NCBI RefSeq assembly: GCF_918797505.1
Contig: NC_092802.1
Span: 16,017,883 to 16,081,882, forward strand
DNA length: 64,000 bases
Reading direction: 5' to 3'
Source of the DNA: Bemisia tabaci
Lineage: Eukaryota; Arthropoda; Insecta; Hemiptera; Aleyrodidae
This document shows positions 11,994 through 22,728 of the stretch, one piece after another. Positions within the stretch are counted from its first letter, which is position 1; the number at the start of each line of letters is the position of its first letter. Position numbers and translations under genes: made by a program. The notes beneath the pieces are model-generated. The model was given only the letters and a program-made list of their open reading frames with translations. It was not told the DNA's origin and did no database searches.

Positions 11994-12059
11994 ATTTTAT
12001 CGAAGAAAATTTGGCCACTCTCAAATGTTTATGTGACGTTTTTCCTTGGCACGGCAGTA
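11796..12059. mobile_element. MITE A, copy 1, with A42 tract in its centre
   Basis: A palindromic element with ends TACTGCCGTGCTAAGG and CCTTGGCACGGCAGTA, flanked by TA on both sides (11794-11795, 12060-12061). This fits a TA-targeting transposase such as Tc1/mariner. Where other copies have about 20-30 bases reading roughly GGAGAAATATTCATAAC, this one has 42 consecutive A (11951-11992). Confidence 0.9.
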
Positions 12060-12135
12060 TAGGTCTCCTTAGCTGAACCTATATCGAAAGGTCTGTTAGT
12101 GGAACGACAATTGACAGGGTTCTCACTCCGGTTTT

Positions 12136-12704
12136 CTGCCGTGATAGCGAAGAGAGCCATAAAAGCAAAAATGAAGTTTTGAGAAAACGGGCTCAGAAGC
12201 TTCTGACAAGAACATTTTATTGAAAGAAGCCTCCGTTCTTTGTCAAATTGCCACTAATCGTTCGGAAGACTCCTGGAAATCGCATGGATGATTAAAATTC
12301 GACTGATTTTATTTCCATTACATAAAAAGGGTATTTTTCATTTTCATGCTAGGTTATTGTCAGGCAAGACAGCCATAAGTGCTATCTTCTGCATGCTTTC
12401 GTGGTTGCGTTTTGGACGCACAACAAACACATTTTCAGGTTAGAAATTGGCGGCACTTTACTGGAAAGCACTGTTTTTATTGGCTCTCATGCATCTACGG
12501 CTGTCTTAAAAAAAAAAAAAAAAAAAAACTGTGTCATTTTTTGTGCACTTACGGCTTTCACATACATCTCGTTTTCATTAAATTAGGATGGATTTTGCTG
12601 TTTTAGCTGTCTCAGTAATTTCATCTAAAAGAGTTTAGACGAATTTTGAAGAAAACTCGATTTCGAAAATTTTGCACTTACGGCTCTCTTCGCTATCACG
12701 GCAG
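12136..12704. mobile_element. Foldback element R
   Basis: The ends CTGCCGTGATAGCGAAGAGA and TCTCTTCGCTATCACGGCAG are perfect inverses; TTTT lies outside both. A second, inner inverted pair lies at 12366-12382 and 12491-12507 (AAGACAGCC-TAAGTGC type), followed by an A21 tract (12508-12528). The inner pair may be an independent insertion. A related end, GACAGCGAAGAGAGC, appears at 63642. Confidence 0.82.
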
Positions 12705-13111
12705 TTTTAGCCTGAGAAATTCCGTCGACGAACAACTGTGCGACAGCGCGATGTTCGCGTTAATTGAAAGCCGAATGCCTCACGGATCCACGGAGCACGG
12801 AGTCTCTCCTTGGTTAATTTTGTTACAATTTGTCGCAACGAGCAACGACACTTCATTCTAATCTTACAAAGTAGTCGAACTCTGCCATTCCACCGGGGAT
12901 CTGCGCGGAGGCCGCCGATTGTCACAATCGCCTTCATTTCTCCCGATGCCACCCCGCCACGCACCCGAAAATTGGCAAGAGGTTTTAAAGCCGGCCTCTG
13001 CGGTAATGTTGCTCGTTATTTTTAGCGCCGTCCGCGCGAGAAATATTTGGTAAATATGACACGGAGGAATGCTGTTGAGGTTCATTTTATTCGTGGATAT
13101 AGACTGATTTA
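12705..13111. other. GC-richer unique sequence, no gene supported
   Basis: Overlapping ORFs of 71-85 codons occur on both strands, with no recognisable domain. Confidence 0.4.
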
Positions 13112-13503
13112 CACTGAAAAAATATGGTAGATTTTACCATACTCTGACATAGTGATATGAGAATGGGAATAAACACCAAACTCTAGGGTAACATTCACCA
13201 TAGTTCACCAGTTCTGGTGAATATTACTATAATTCTGGTTACTTTCGCTGAATAGTATCACTGTGCCAAAAATGAAGTATAGGATAGGCTTTTAGTAGAT
13301 TTTCCCATACTCTGACATAGTGATATGATATGAAAATGGGAATAAACACCAAACTCTAGGGTAGCGTAGCATTCACCATATTATGGTATGTATCACTAGA
13401 GGTCTGGTGAATATTACTATAATTCTGGTTACTTTTGCTGAATAGTATCACTGTGCCAAAAATCAAGAAGGCTTTCAGTAGATGTTACCATACTTTTTTC
13501 AGT
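13112..13503. mobile_element. CACTG-clan MITE with internal duplication
   Basis: It begins CACTGAAAAAATATGGTAGA and ends near TACCATACTTTTTTCAGT. A block of about 190 bp is present twice in tandem (CATACTCTGACATAGTGATA at 13139 and about 13309, CTGTGCCAAAAAT at 13261 and 13451). Direct duplication inside a MITE suggests slippage or unequal exchange. Confidence 0.8.
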
Positions 13504-13962
13504 TTTTTCTTTTTTTGTGCTAGGAGTGCTATAAAACGACGAATATGTATTGAAATCGGAATGATAATTGAGTCGAAAGTTATCTCAGCAAAAACTCAAC
13601 TGTTACAACCAACTAATAACAATGTTAAAACTGCTTTATAACTTACGAACTGGAGAGAGTTGATGAATTTGTAAACAAGTAAACTCACCTGAAACAAAAC
13701 ACAAATAATAGTATCACATATATAATAAAGTATATAATATAGTATAATATAGTAGTAAAACATTGGTATATCGAAGCAAAATTCCACTGCAGATTATTCT
13801 TTTAAGATACGATCATGAACCCGCGCGGGCTTCTGGCGCGTCAACTAGGGTATAATATGCGATAAGTGTACATAATTTCTTAGTTCAAAACATATTGTGA
13901 TGCTTTAAGCCTAGTGTCACGTAAATGGTGATCCATTTCAAAAGTTACTCTTGCAGTTGCTC
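13504..13962. other. No gene; AT-rich low-complexity patch
   Basis: Positions 13705-13765 are a degenerate TATA/ATAGTA run. Nothing else recognised. Confidence 0.45.
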
Positions 13963-14014
13963 AGAAATGGATTCGCATTGTCTTTATTCTCATTATAAAA
14001 GGACTTTACATTGT
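13963..14014. mobile_element. Right-end fragment of MITE K
   Basis: TCAGAAATGGATTCGCATTG through ATAAAAGGACTTTA matches the right end of K1 (22660-22716) with several substitutions. The rest of the element is absent. Confidence 0.65.
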
Positions 14015-14030
14015 TCTGCATGGACCTAAT

Positions 14031-14354
14031 AGAGAATTTGTAGGTGTTTGAAATTTGATAAATTTCGCGTTTAAGTGGAAATTACTGAGTAAACTGAACA
14101 CGAGGATATCCTTCGTTCATGAATTGAACAATTATATAGAAGACATGACAAAATGATCTAATCTGCTAAAATACGTGTGTTTAAATGGACAATGCCGCCA
14201 GATGACGTCACTAGGCGGTGCATTTTCTCACTTTTAAATATATTTTTATACTATTTCCCATATCAGAAATTTTTTTTAAAAAATTACTGTCAAATCAGCT
14301 CTTCAAGCACTTTTAGATGAGGCAATAAAAAAATTGCGTGCAAATTCTCCATTG
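14031..14354 (+). mobile_element. MITE L, copy 1
   Basis: Matches L3 (59672-59996) along its length and L2 (58495-58823) more loosely. The right end reads CAAATTCTCCATTG; the left end is eroded to AGAGAATTTG. It keeps the internal CCGCCAGATGACGTCACTAG, with TGACGTCA at its centre. Non-coding. Confidence 0.82.
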
Positions 14355-14424
14355 TAAGACTGTGTCTAAAGTCTTGTACTTCTAGGTATGACCATTCAAA
14401 AGTTAGCACTTTTTGAAGACCCTG

Positions 14425-14837
14425 CACTGAAAAAAAAATCTCGGTGTATTTACGAAGAAAAGGGTAAAGTTACCAAGAATTCAGGGTTCTATTTGATCCC
14501 AGTTTTTTCTTGGTAAAATTACCATTTATAGAATTGGTAATTTTACCGAGAAATCTCGGTAAAATTATTGACTTTTTCGGTAATTTTACTAATCCCCGGT
14601 AAAAACGCCAATATTTTTTATCGACTGTGGTAGAATTACCGAGATAAAATGGCAAAGTTACCGGGAATTGATTACCAATAAAAGTGGTATTCTTACCTGC
14701 AAAAAACAGTTAAAATACCGGTTTTTAGGTAAACTCACCAGTCTGTCTTGGTAAAATTACCAATAATTGGTAAAAAAAGTGAGATGGTAAAGGTACCAAC
14801 GGACCTTGGTAAAAACACCGAGAATTTTTTTTCAGTG
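14425..14837 (-). mobile_element. MITE1, copy 3
   Basis: Full-length reverse-orientation copy, ends CACTGAAAAAAA and TTTTTTTTCAGTG, with TG directly outside both ends. The interior again consists of GGTAA/TTACC words. Confidence 0.9.
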
Positions 14838-15302
14838 TGTTTATATTGTTTCCGTTGGGAAGAAACAAAACGAGTTACATGAAAATCAGTGTCGAAGCTG
14901 AATTTGCGACTGTGGGTCGAGCGGTGAGTTCTGCGGTCGGGCGTTGATGGGCCATTGGCAGCTCGACTGTCGCGTCTCGAATCGTCGACGTCGCTGAAAC
15001 GGATCGCTGCCACCGCGACGTGACGTCGACGTGCAACGTCTCTGTCGTCCGCGACTCACCCGCCGCTCCGGTGACATCTCATTCGCGTTTGACGCCCGTC
15101 ATTCACGCTGGGTCGCTCTGGCGCCCATAAACACTCCCGCGGGAACTCCGGAGCGGCCAACTCACGTTCGGAGACTTTACGGAGCCCGAAGCTGCGTTCA
15201 CACGGTCAACGAGGAAATCGATGCCCTAGGCCTGCCGTGCTTCGAATGTTGCCGTATGAGCATTCAAATGTTGCCAAATATTCTCCCTGAAAATATGTAA
15301 TT
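14838..15302. other. GC-rich unique sequence with a MITE A scrap
   Basis: No gene supported. Positions 15250-15296 (GCCGTATGAGCATTCAAATG onward) resemble the arm of MITE A. ORFs of 63-92 codons in several frames have no recognised domain. Confidence 0.4.
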
Positions 15303-15493
15303 ACTAGAAAAAAAAAAAACACATTGGATCTAAAGTCCAGACTCTTAAAAACATCGACAAGAAAAAGTAATCTTGATTCAATCAGATTTTTGCTTATATC
15401 AAAAGGAAATCCGCTCATTAAGAGGCTTGGTTCTTGATGTAAGCAAACATCCGATTGAATCAAGAGTATTTTTTCTCGTTAATGTTTTCAACC
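15303..15493. mobile_element. MITE U, copy 1, right end missing
   Basis: It starts ACTAGAAAAAAA, then ACATTGGATCTAAAGTCCAG and, after the centre, a mirror half (CCGATTGAATCAAGAGTATT). The last about 40 bases seen in U3 and U4 are absent where element D2 starts. Confidence 0.8.
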
Positions 15494-16139
15494 AAACACG
15501 CAATTTGGCCTCGAACGGCGCGACTTACCTAGAGAGAAATGATGACGAGGAGTTGAGATGAAAAGGAGAAGCCCTCGGCGCGGCGATCGGCATGTAACAC
15601 ATATTAGCGCCTACAAGACTGCACGAATACTTCACGCATTGCATCAAACACAGTGCGGTCATTGCGGACAGCGTGAAACGGATAGCGCCTACAAGAATGC
15701 ATGAATACCTCACGCATTGCAGGAAACACGGTGCGATCCGCGTGAGACGCATAGCGCCTACAAGATTGCGTGAATACTTCACGATTTGCGTCAAACACAG
15801 TGCGGTCTGCGAGGCGCGGTGGCGGAAGTTAAAATCATTAATCCACATTTATGTTTGTTCTTTCATAATTTTTTCGTTCATTTCTTATGAATGGAAGGCC
15901 TCGTCCATTAGAAATAGGTTTATAAAACTTGACTTTCGCGCAAAGTTCCATGACCTTTTGCTAGTAGTGTTGACAGGGCTTTCCCAAAAAATGTGTTCAA
16001 CACCAGTAAACGCGTCTTATGCACCCCTCCCCCGCTGGCACGCTCATTTGATGGTTTTCATTGATGTTTCAAAACGAATGAGAAGGGGGCGGCAAAATAC
16101 TACCTGCCCATGGGCGGCAAGTAGGTAAATTTGGCCCTG
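15494..16139 (+). mobile_element. hAT-like element D, copy 2, left end missing
   Basis: Matches D5 from ACACGCAATTTGGCC to the terminus TTTGGCCCTG. It holds three subrepeats of about 78-80 bp (TAGCGCCTACAAGA...CTTCACGCATTGC). The ORFs of up to 151 codons here are translations of these subrepeats. Confidence 0.83.
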
Positions 16140-17412
16140 TGGACCAATTGAAACAAATCCGAACCAGAGGGCCACGTATTATCGGCTGAGAAATGAATAA
16201 TTGTCATACTCAAAGGTTAATTTTTTGCATAAATATCCATCGAAGTTCGATCCGAACTCAGTTCAGAAGTTGGATATTAAAAAGTTTCCATCACATCCAA
16301 AATCAAGTCTAGAACTTTGTAGAACTTTGCCGCCATCTTGTTTGTTTGCATCGGGCCAAACTAGGGGTGGAGGCGTGGGGCCGTGGGGTTGTTTACATTG
16401 GTCCAACTTTGGGGCTCCATGCTAGCCGACCGATCAGAGAGCGGCACACTTTATCTATAGTAAAAGGATTGAGATGGCGATACTCTCCCGTATACAGGTA
16501 TACTCTGAAAGCTGCGCCTAAATGTCCAGATATACTCTCTCTTAATGACTCAAATTTGAATTTCTGGAACACGAGGTCCCTTTCAAAAGCTTTGGTCACA
16601 AATATACTTTTCGCTTACTTTAAGGCTCCTATTCTATCCGTCAGCTCAGACGCGACTCAGTGATTCGGATTCTTTTCCGCTCGGGAATTGGCTACCACCG
16701 TTGCAATAAGTGTCGCGATAACTCCCTCTCTCCCCTACCCCTCCTCCGCACCCAGTCCCCCGGATTTTTATGCCCACGGATTGGAGTCGGGAGAAAAATA
16801 GAATTCTCGGACATGTAGTCGCCCGGCTGGCATAAGGGCGTATCTACACTTCGAGATGAGCCCAGAAATGCGTTGAGCTTGATGGACGACAGGGTTTATT
16901 GCTGAGTGCAGGTACGCCGTTTTGCCAGACGAGCGACGATGTCTCGTTCTCGTCAGTGTCCGACATTCAACAGTCACCATCACCGTCCAACAGTCGCGGG
17001 GTCGGCCGTATCGACTGCTGCTGTTTTACGAGTCGCCCCGATTTGCCATTAATATTCATGCACTATTCTCTTCGTTCAAAACGCCATGTTGTCATGTTGA
17101 AGGAGGTCGGATTTATAGCGAAGCGGTATCGTTCGGGAATTTTTTGGACGCATGAAGACAATGAATTACTACCCTGGCAATTTTTCTTTTTCTCTCAAAT
17201 CGAGGTACCTAGTACTGTCCTGATCAGGACTCTAAGGGGAAGGGCACAGAAAAACACCTTACCGACAGGGTTCTGGGAGGGGGGTCACCAGTTCCAGAGA
17301 GGGGTATGGGGTGGGGCCATTCCAAGGAAAATTCCTGGAAACGAATTTTGAATCGTTTTAAAACCAACTCTGAGCTGATATATTTACCAACATTCTGCCT
17401 GAAATATAAGCA
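16140..17412. other. Unique sequence, no gene supported
   Basis: A 150-codon ORF at 16899-17351 and overlapping shorter ones have no recognisable domain. Words such as ATACTCTCCCGTATAC (16480) recall O-family ends but form no clear element. Confidence 0.4.
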
Positions 17413-17835
17413 CACGGAAAAAACGAGCTTAGGGCTGGGCCCTAGAATTGCTTCACCGGACAGGGTCCAGCCCTTATAAAGTAGAGCTGAACCCTGAAGC
17501 AGGTAGGTTTGGGCTCTACCCGCGCCAGGCCTACCCCTATGAAGTATGAGGTAAAGCAATTTTACCTACCCGGTTAGGGCTGACAAAAAAAAAAAATCAA
17601 AATATAAATAATAAAAATCTATAAAAATAAGAGTTAACAATAAATACAAGAAAAATTCTCGAAAAAAAAATCAAAATATAAATAATAAAAATCTATAAAA
17701 ATAAGAGTTAACAATAAATACAAGAAAAATTCTCGAAAAAATAAGACATAAAATAAAGAATAAAATTATTATTATTTCATATTAAGTTGTGAGACCTTCC
17801 GCGCAGGTACCAGCTCTAAACTTATTTTTTCCGTG
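17413..17835. mobile_element. CACTG-clan MITE G
   Basis: The ends CACGGAAAAAACGAGCTTAG and CTAAACTTATTTTTTCCGTG are inverted repeats; CA lies directly outside both. Inside, a 74-bp AT-rich unit is repeated in tandem (TCAAAATATAAATAATAAAA at 17597 and 17671). Non-coding. Confidence 0.85.
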
Positions 17836-18156
17836 CAGAAAAAAGGTTTACGAGCTATCCCCGAAAATGGCGGAATAGCCTAATTTGTTGGAAGATACAG
17901 GCATTTCCGAAGATGGCAGTACCGCAAAATTTGAGTTAGTAATCTAATTTGTTCGGAAACTACCACAACAAGTAGGAAATTTTCATATCATCCAACAACT
18001 CCTACCTATTTTTTTCCTTGCAATATTTTAAATATAACAAATAAACCATATTCCTAAATCAGCAGAGCTCCTTTTATAATTGGAGGGGGGGGGAGGGTAG
18101 GGGAGTAGATTTACTTTTTGCCCTCATTGCGCAAATGGAACCATCCGTGAACCACA
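17836..18156. other. No feature recognised
   Basis: AT-rich unique sequence with a short G-run near 18090. Confidence 0.45.
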
Positions 18157-18396
18157 CACTGAAAAAAAAAACTCCGGCCGTTGGAGCCGCAATTACGGGC
18201 TATATAGACATACCGTCCGTTCCGGGCTCAAACGCCGAAAATTCCGGCTGCGGGAGCCGTAACCTCGGCCTCTGAACACGGAGCAATCGAGGCTACGCCC
18301 CCAGTAGCCGGAATTTTCGGCGTTTGAGCCCGGAACGGACGGTATGTCTATATAGCCCGTAATTGCGGCTCCCACGGCCGGAGTTTTTTTTCAGTG
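18157..18396. mobile_element. Foldback MITE V, copy 1
   Basis: A 240-bp near-perfect palindrome: CACTGAAAAAAAAAACTCCG at the left, mirror at the right, with CA directly outside both ends. The arms contain GGGCTATATAGACATACCGT and meet around 18280. Its first about 30 bases resemble those of the 2.3 kb element (8399), so the two may share a transposase. Confidence 0.92.
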
Positions 18397-18904
18397 CATC
18401 AATTCCAACTCTATCTATTCGTTCATTTTCCCAGTGCAATCGGACAACGCCGCCGAACGGTGCATCATTCAATAATATCGTTAGTTTACGAGCGAAGATT
18501 CTGCGAGGACAATTTGCCCACAATTTGCGACGGCCAACAATCCGGCCGGGAGTTTGATTAATCCTTCGAGCGTTTTGATGTGGTTTTGTTGCAAATGCAG
18601 TTCATTAGATGCCCCGCGTCGCTCACAAAAGTCCCCGTCGCTGCGCTTCAATCATCCTCCGCCACCGATGAGAACGCGCCGCTCCGACGTTTTCCACCAA
18701 AAACCACTAATTTAATCAGTGCACAAATATGCAGGAACCCCGCGGCGTCCGCCTCGATTTATGCCGACGTGCATAAACGCCCGGGTAATGTCTCGGTTAT
18801 CTACGACCTAATGCCGCCGCTATGACCGTTGGATAAAAGCTCCGCATGAATTTCAAGTGTCCACCGTCCGCTGCGAAAGCTCCGCTTTCATGCAATTCTC
18901 AAGC
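18397..18904. other. Unique sequence, no gene supported
   Basis: ORFs of 64-81 codons without known domains. Confidence 0.4.
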
Positions 18905-19494
18905 AGGGGCGGATCCAGCAATTTGGCAACGCCGGATTTCCTCCGTTTAAACCTATGCAAATAATCGACTCTTGTCGGAGCACCTGACCCCTACCAGAGT
19001 CTATACATTTTCATAGGTTAAGGTGATTCGATGGACGCCATTTTTTGTGTCAGAACGGCATGCGATATATCGCATCATTTGGTTCAATTTTTTTCGCTAC
19101 TCGTCATTTTTCTCCAATTTTCAGATCGCAATTCTGTTGTCAGGAGACTAAAGCACTCACTTACCAATTTTACCAAGGAAATTCAACGAAAGAAAGGCGT
19201 GGTTTTTCCAGAGAGAAAACATCGCATTCGATACTGATATCGAAACTGCACTCGAATGCGATATTTTCTCTCTAAAAAAAATCACGCCTTTCTTATACGT
19301 TGAATTTCTTTGGTAAAATTGGTAAGTGAGTGCTTTAGTCTCCTATGACAACAGAATTGCGATCTGAAAATTCGAGAAAAATGACGAGTAGCTGAAAAAA
19401 TTGAACCAATTGATGCGATATATCACATGTTGTTTTGACAAAAAATATAGCGTCCATTGAATTACCTTAATATGGGGAAAAACAATTTATGTTG
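18905..19494. mobile_element. Small element M, copy 1, interrupted by N1
   Basis: Left part 18905-19021 (GGGGCGGATCCAGCAATTTG ... CATAGG) and right part 19467-19494 (ATGGGGAAAAACAAT) match uninterrupted M2 at 46455. The break falls in the TTTAAA of CATAGGTTTAAATGG. M is about 150 bp, with paired CCATTTAAACCTATG and CATAGGTTTAAATGG blocks. Confidence 0.8.
19022..19466. mobile_element. Foldback MITE N, copy 1, TTAA-flanked
   Basis: 445 bp with ends GGTGATTCGATGGACGCCAT and GCGTCCATTGAATTACC, flanked by TTAA (19018-19021, 19467-19470). Almost the whole element is palindromic; the arms carry GCGATATATCGCA and meet near ATCGAAACTGCACTCGAATG. TTAA duplication is typical of piggyBac or Kolobok transposases; which one applies here is not shown. 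Confidence 0.9.
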
Positions 19495-19500
19495 CTATCA

Positions 19501-19805
19501 CGTCATAGTGCTATTTTTGAGGCTATTTCGTCTAAACACAATGAACCAGAACCAGGAAAGAATAAAAAACAGGGAAAAGAACTAAAAGAAGTAGACAAAT
19601 CAAAAGTAGATGAAGAACCAGAAGACGATGCGAAAGAACAAGTGAGAAAGGAGAAGAATAAGAGGAACACGAACAAGTGTAACGCTTGTGATCGTACTTT
19701 AACGACAGCTTGTCAATCAGATGTATTCGCATATTGAGTCTAACTTATCAGAACAAAACATTTATGCTCACATGAATGTTTGCATAAATGGACCCAATCA
19801 GTCGC
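19501..19805 (+). pseudogene. Possible decayed exon, lysine/glutamate-rich with Cys residues
   Basis: One frame from 19489 to 19735 reads a charged K/E/D-rich stretch followed by CNACDRTLTTACQS. After a stop, a neighbouring frame continues smoothly as IESNLSEQNIYAHMNVC and runs to TCGGTAAGAGT, a good match to a splice donor (19816-19826). This looks like coding sequence with one frameshift, beginning just after element M1. I do not recognise the family. It may be chance: the stretch is short and no acceptor was established. Confidence 0.3.
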
Positions 19806-19826
19806 ACACATTCTCGGTAAGAGTAC

Positions 19827-21740
19827 AAGTAAATTCAAAACCGATGTTAAAATTGTTATACCTGTCCAATTTCTTCCCTGTTCTGTTCACAATATTATTC
19901 TCCAGTGAGATATCATGAAACTGAGAGAACAAGCAACAATTTCCACGTTTTTCAATACTGTTTTATTTCATACATTATGTCGGCGAAAGTCACTGAAGAA
20001 ACGTACATAATCCAATCTCCAAGCCGTTAACGATTGTGCACCGTCAAGACAGCTTCCCAATTAAACAGTACAGCGGAAACCGGAAAATAAGTATCAAAAA
20101 GAGTAGTCAAAGGGAAGAAAAAAGGAGCGAGACAAGTGGAAACTCGTGGGGTTGCAAAAATATAACATGTATGAACTTCAGTACGGACTAGCAGCTCGTT
20201 AAATTATATTTCAGATAACTTGCTGAAATAATTAAGATGTACGTGTCCCGCTCTTGACGCAAGCTGCAATTTAGAAAAAAGAAGGAGAAAAATCAACGAG
20301 CTCCTCTCATACGCGCTGAAACCGCGGGTATGCTAGTTTTTAATTTAATTGCGAACAATCATTCAGCCTCCGCAGATGATGAAAAAAAGCCTACAATTCG
20401 AACAATGTACGCGTGCATAGAAGTGGACTACCCATCCGGGGTCGTTTGCAACAACCCCTTCCGCAGTGCGACGCGGTTTGTGATTTCGATATCCTCCTAT
20501 CTGGGTTGTGAGAAACATCGAGGGGTAGGTTTCGACGCATCGATTTGGAGAGGTGAATTCGGAGCGGTGTTGCGCGTGCCGAGTCGAGTGGTAACCTCTC
20601 CCGGATAGGTGGGCCACCCGCAAGACGAAGGTTGGCCGCGAGGAGGGAGGTTCGAGAGCGACGTTGCCGTTCCGAACGTGAAAATGTCGAGATTTGATTT
20701 TAGAATATGGTATATTTATGGCACCTGATTTTTTTCTCTCTCTCTCTCTCTCTCTCTTTTTCTCTCTTTTTGCCAGACACCAACTACGAAGTATTAAGGT
20801 GTTTAACCGAATTAACCCGCATTTTAAATCTCAGATTCTAGGGGACACAAACCAAGTGTGTAGCTTGCATAAAAAACTTAGAGTGCCAAATTTTTTTAAA
20901 CGTTTTAAATCTAAGGGAATCAGTTTTTCAAAAAAAGAAAAAAGTTATGAGAATTTGCAAAATCATAACTTAGAGGAAAGATTCAATTTTTAAAAACCCC
21001 AAAAATGCGTTGTTACGAATTCGTAATGCTATGCCATGGAGGGTTAAGGTCGTAATTGTTTCGCAGGTATCGAGAGCGCCGGAAAGGTTTTCGTTGTGAT
21101 CGAGGGAAGTTCAAGAATAATGTAAAAAACAGCATCCTAAAAGGGAAAATGCTTAATAACCTCGAATAAAATTCAATAAAATAACGTTTGAAATAAATCC
21201 TTCCAAATGATTGAATTTATCTTGCTGCTGAGAAAAATACAAAAAAGTGGAAGAGAATTCCTCCAATTTTAAGGTATAAATCTATTTCAAATTTCTAATC
21301 TCCCAAAAGTTTTCCTCGCATACTTTGGATTTTGTTCTTGGGTATAATACGGCTTCATACGACTTTAGAAAGGACCCGATATGAATGAATACGTATAACC
21401 ACCTGATCACATCAAGTTTGAACCAAGATGAAGATGTTTCGAAACTGTATTCCTCCGGGTAAGACTCAATGTTAAAAATGAAGTGTTACTACTAGTTTCA
21501 TGTTCAAAATCTTTTCACTCACCTTTGAATTTCAAACAGGAGAAAATTTTCGACTAAGAATAAAAGAATTTGAAACTACTACTGACCCATTTTTTCTGAA
21601 GTGTGACTTAGTGCGTTTCTTCTGAACTCCGTTCATACGAGGACTCCTTCTTTACAGGTAATTGAAGATAAAGTTGAGGCGTGAATGATCGATTATCGAT
21701 ATCTTACATTTGAAGCTGTGGTAAAACATCAATTATAAGG
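19827..21740. other. Unique sequence with a CT microsatellite
   Basis: No supported gene. A (CT)n tract lies at about 20734-20757, and the stretch 20330-20680 is GC-richer. ORFs of 86-99 codons have no known domains. Confidence 0.45.
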
Positions 21741-21997
21741 TGTTCAGGGAACACCCTGTTTATCGATCCTTTTCTATAGGTTTCAATGGCAAATCAATCG
21801 ATATATCGCAAAACACTCCACGCTGATGATTGAAGCAGTGGCGTGGCGTGAATTGCGATTTATCGATTTTTATCGCATTTAAACCTATGGTAAATAAACG
21901 ATTATTAAGGTGTTCGCTGCGAACGCCCTGGTTATCGATCCTTTTCCATAGGTTTAAATGGCAGATCAATCGATATATCGCAAAACACTCCATGCTG
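21741..21997. mobile_element. hAT-like small element M2-type, one full and one half copy
   Basis: A full copy at 21836-21997 begins CAGTGGCGTGGCGTGAATTG and contains TTTAAACCTATGG, GGTGTTCGCTGCGAACGCCC and TCGATATATCGCAAAACACT. A half copy lies at 21741-21830. The CAGTGGCGTGGCG start resembles hAT termini. Related pieces lie at 25682, 28435 and 39291. Confidence 0.75.
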
Positions 21998-22010
21998 ATG
22001 ATTGAAAACC

Positions 22011-22397
22011 GACCGCGACCGCCGCCGCTTTGAAAATTCGAGTTCATTCTGAAGTAAAGACAACGTTGGAAATATACGCGTAACCAAGACACTCACACAA
22101 CTGCTATTCACAGAGTCGCGATGAACTGAGAGAAGTCCTCCTCATAATTTGATTATTAGATTTTATTCGAGTCGATCGGCTTGTTCACTTGTTCTTGACT
22201 CCCTCGCCGGAGTTTTTGACCCAACCCCAAACACGTGCCGGAAACTCGCGATCGTTGGACAATGAGCCGGGTACGTTTGTTGTCCTCGAAAATCTATTCA
22301 GAGCCTACGTAAACTTCAGGCCTTTGCAAGAAGGAACGAGAAAAGAGCTTCAGAGTGCTGAACTTTACAAAATCGACATAGTAATTCAAAATTCCCG
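22011..22397. other. No feature recognised
   Basis: A short ORF (22189-22410) without known domains. Confidence 0.4.
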
Positions 22398-22728
22398 TAG
22401 TAACCCCTAGAGTCCCTTTATACTGAGAGTCAAGACAACACCTCTCATGGAGTCACAAACGGGAATAAAGATTACAGAAATTGAACGTTTTTCGTAATCT
22501 TTGATTGGCCCATTCTCAAATTCCTTTCTTCGTTCCTTCCCTCATTCCGTTTGTTCCTTGCCGAACCCGTAATTCCCCGGTCCATTCCAGATTATAATCT
22601 TTGCAATCGGTGAAACTGTAATCTTTATTCCCGTTTGTGACACTGTGAAGGCCTAAAATACGGGAACCAATCAGAAATGGATTCACATTGTCTTGACTCT
22701 CAGTATAAAGGGACTTTAGTAACCCCTA
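22398..22728. mobile_element. MITE K, copy 1, with 12-bp direct repeats
   Basis: The element, 22410-22716 (307 bp), has inverted ends GAGTCCCTTTATACTGAGAG and CTCTCAGTATAAAGGGACTT. TAGTAACCCCTA lies directly outside both ends (22398-22409, 22717-22728). Subterminal blocks AACGGGAATAAAGATTACAG are also inverted. A duplication this long is closest to Mutator-like (9-11 bp) elements; that class is inference. Confidence 0.9.

Noticed and set aside
11780..11995. Poly-phenylalanine ORF, and likewise at 59016-59264
   Set aside because: Translation of A42 and A41 tracts on the opposite strand.
15525..16128. Cys-rich repeat ORFs (also at 31445-31835 and 57577-58034) as secreted peptides
   Set aside because: They are translations of the 77-80 bp subrepeats of hAT-like element D, open on both strands and without signal peptides.
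16899..17351. 150-codon ORF as a gene
   Set aside because: No domain recognised, and an overlapping 77-codon frame is equally open.
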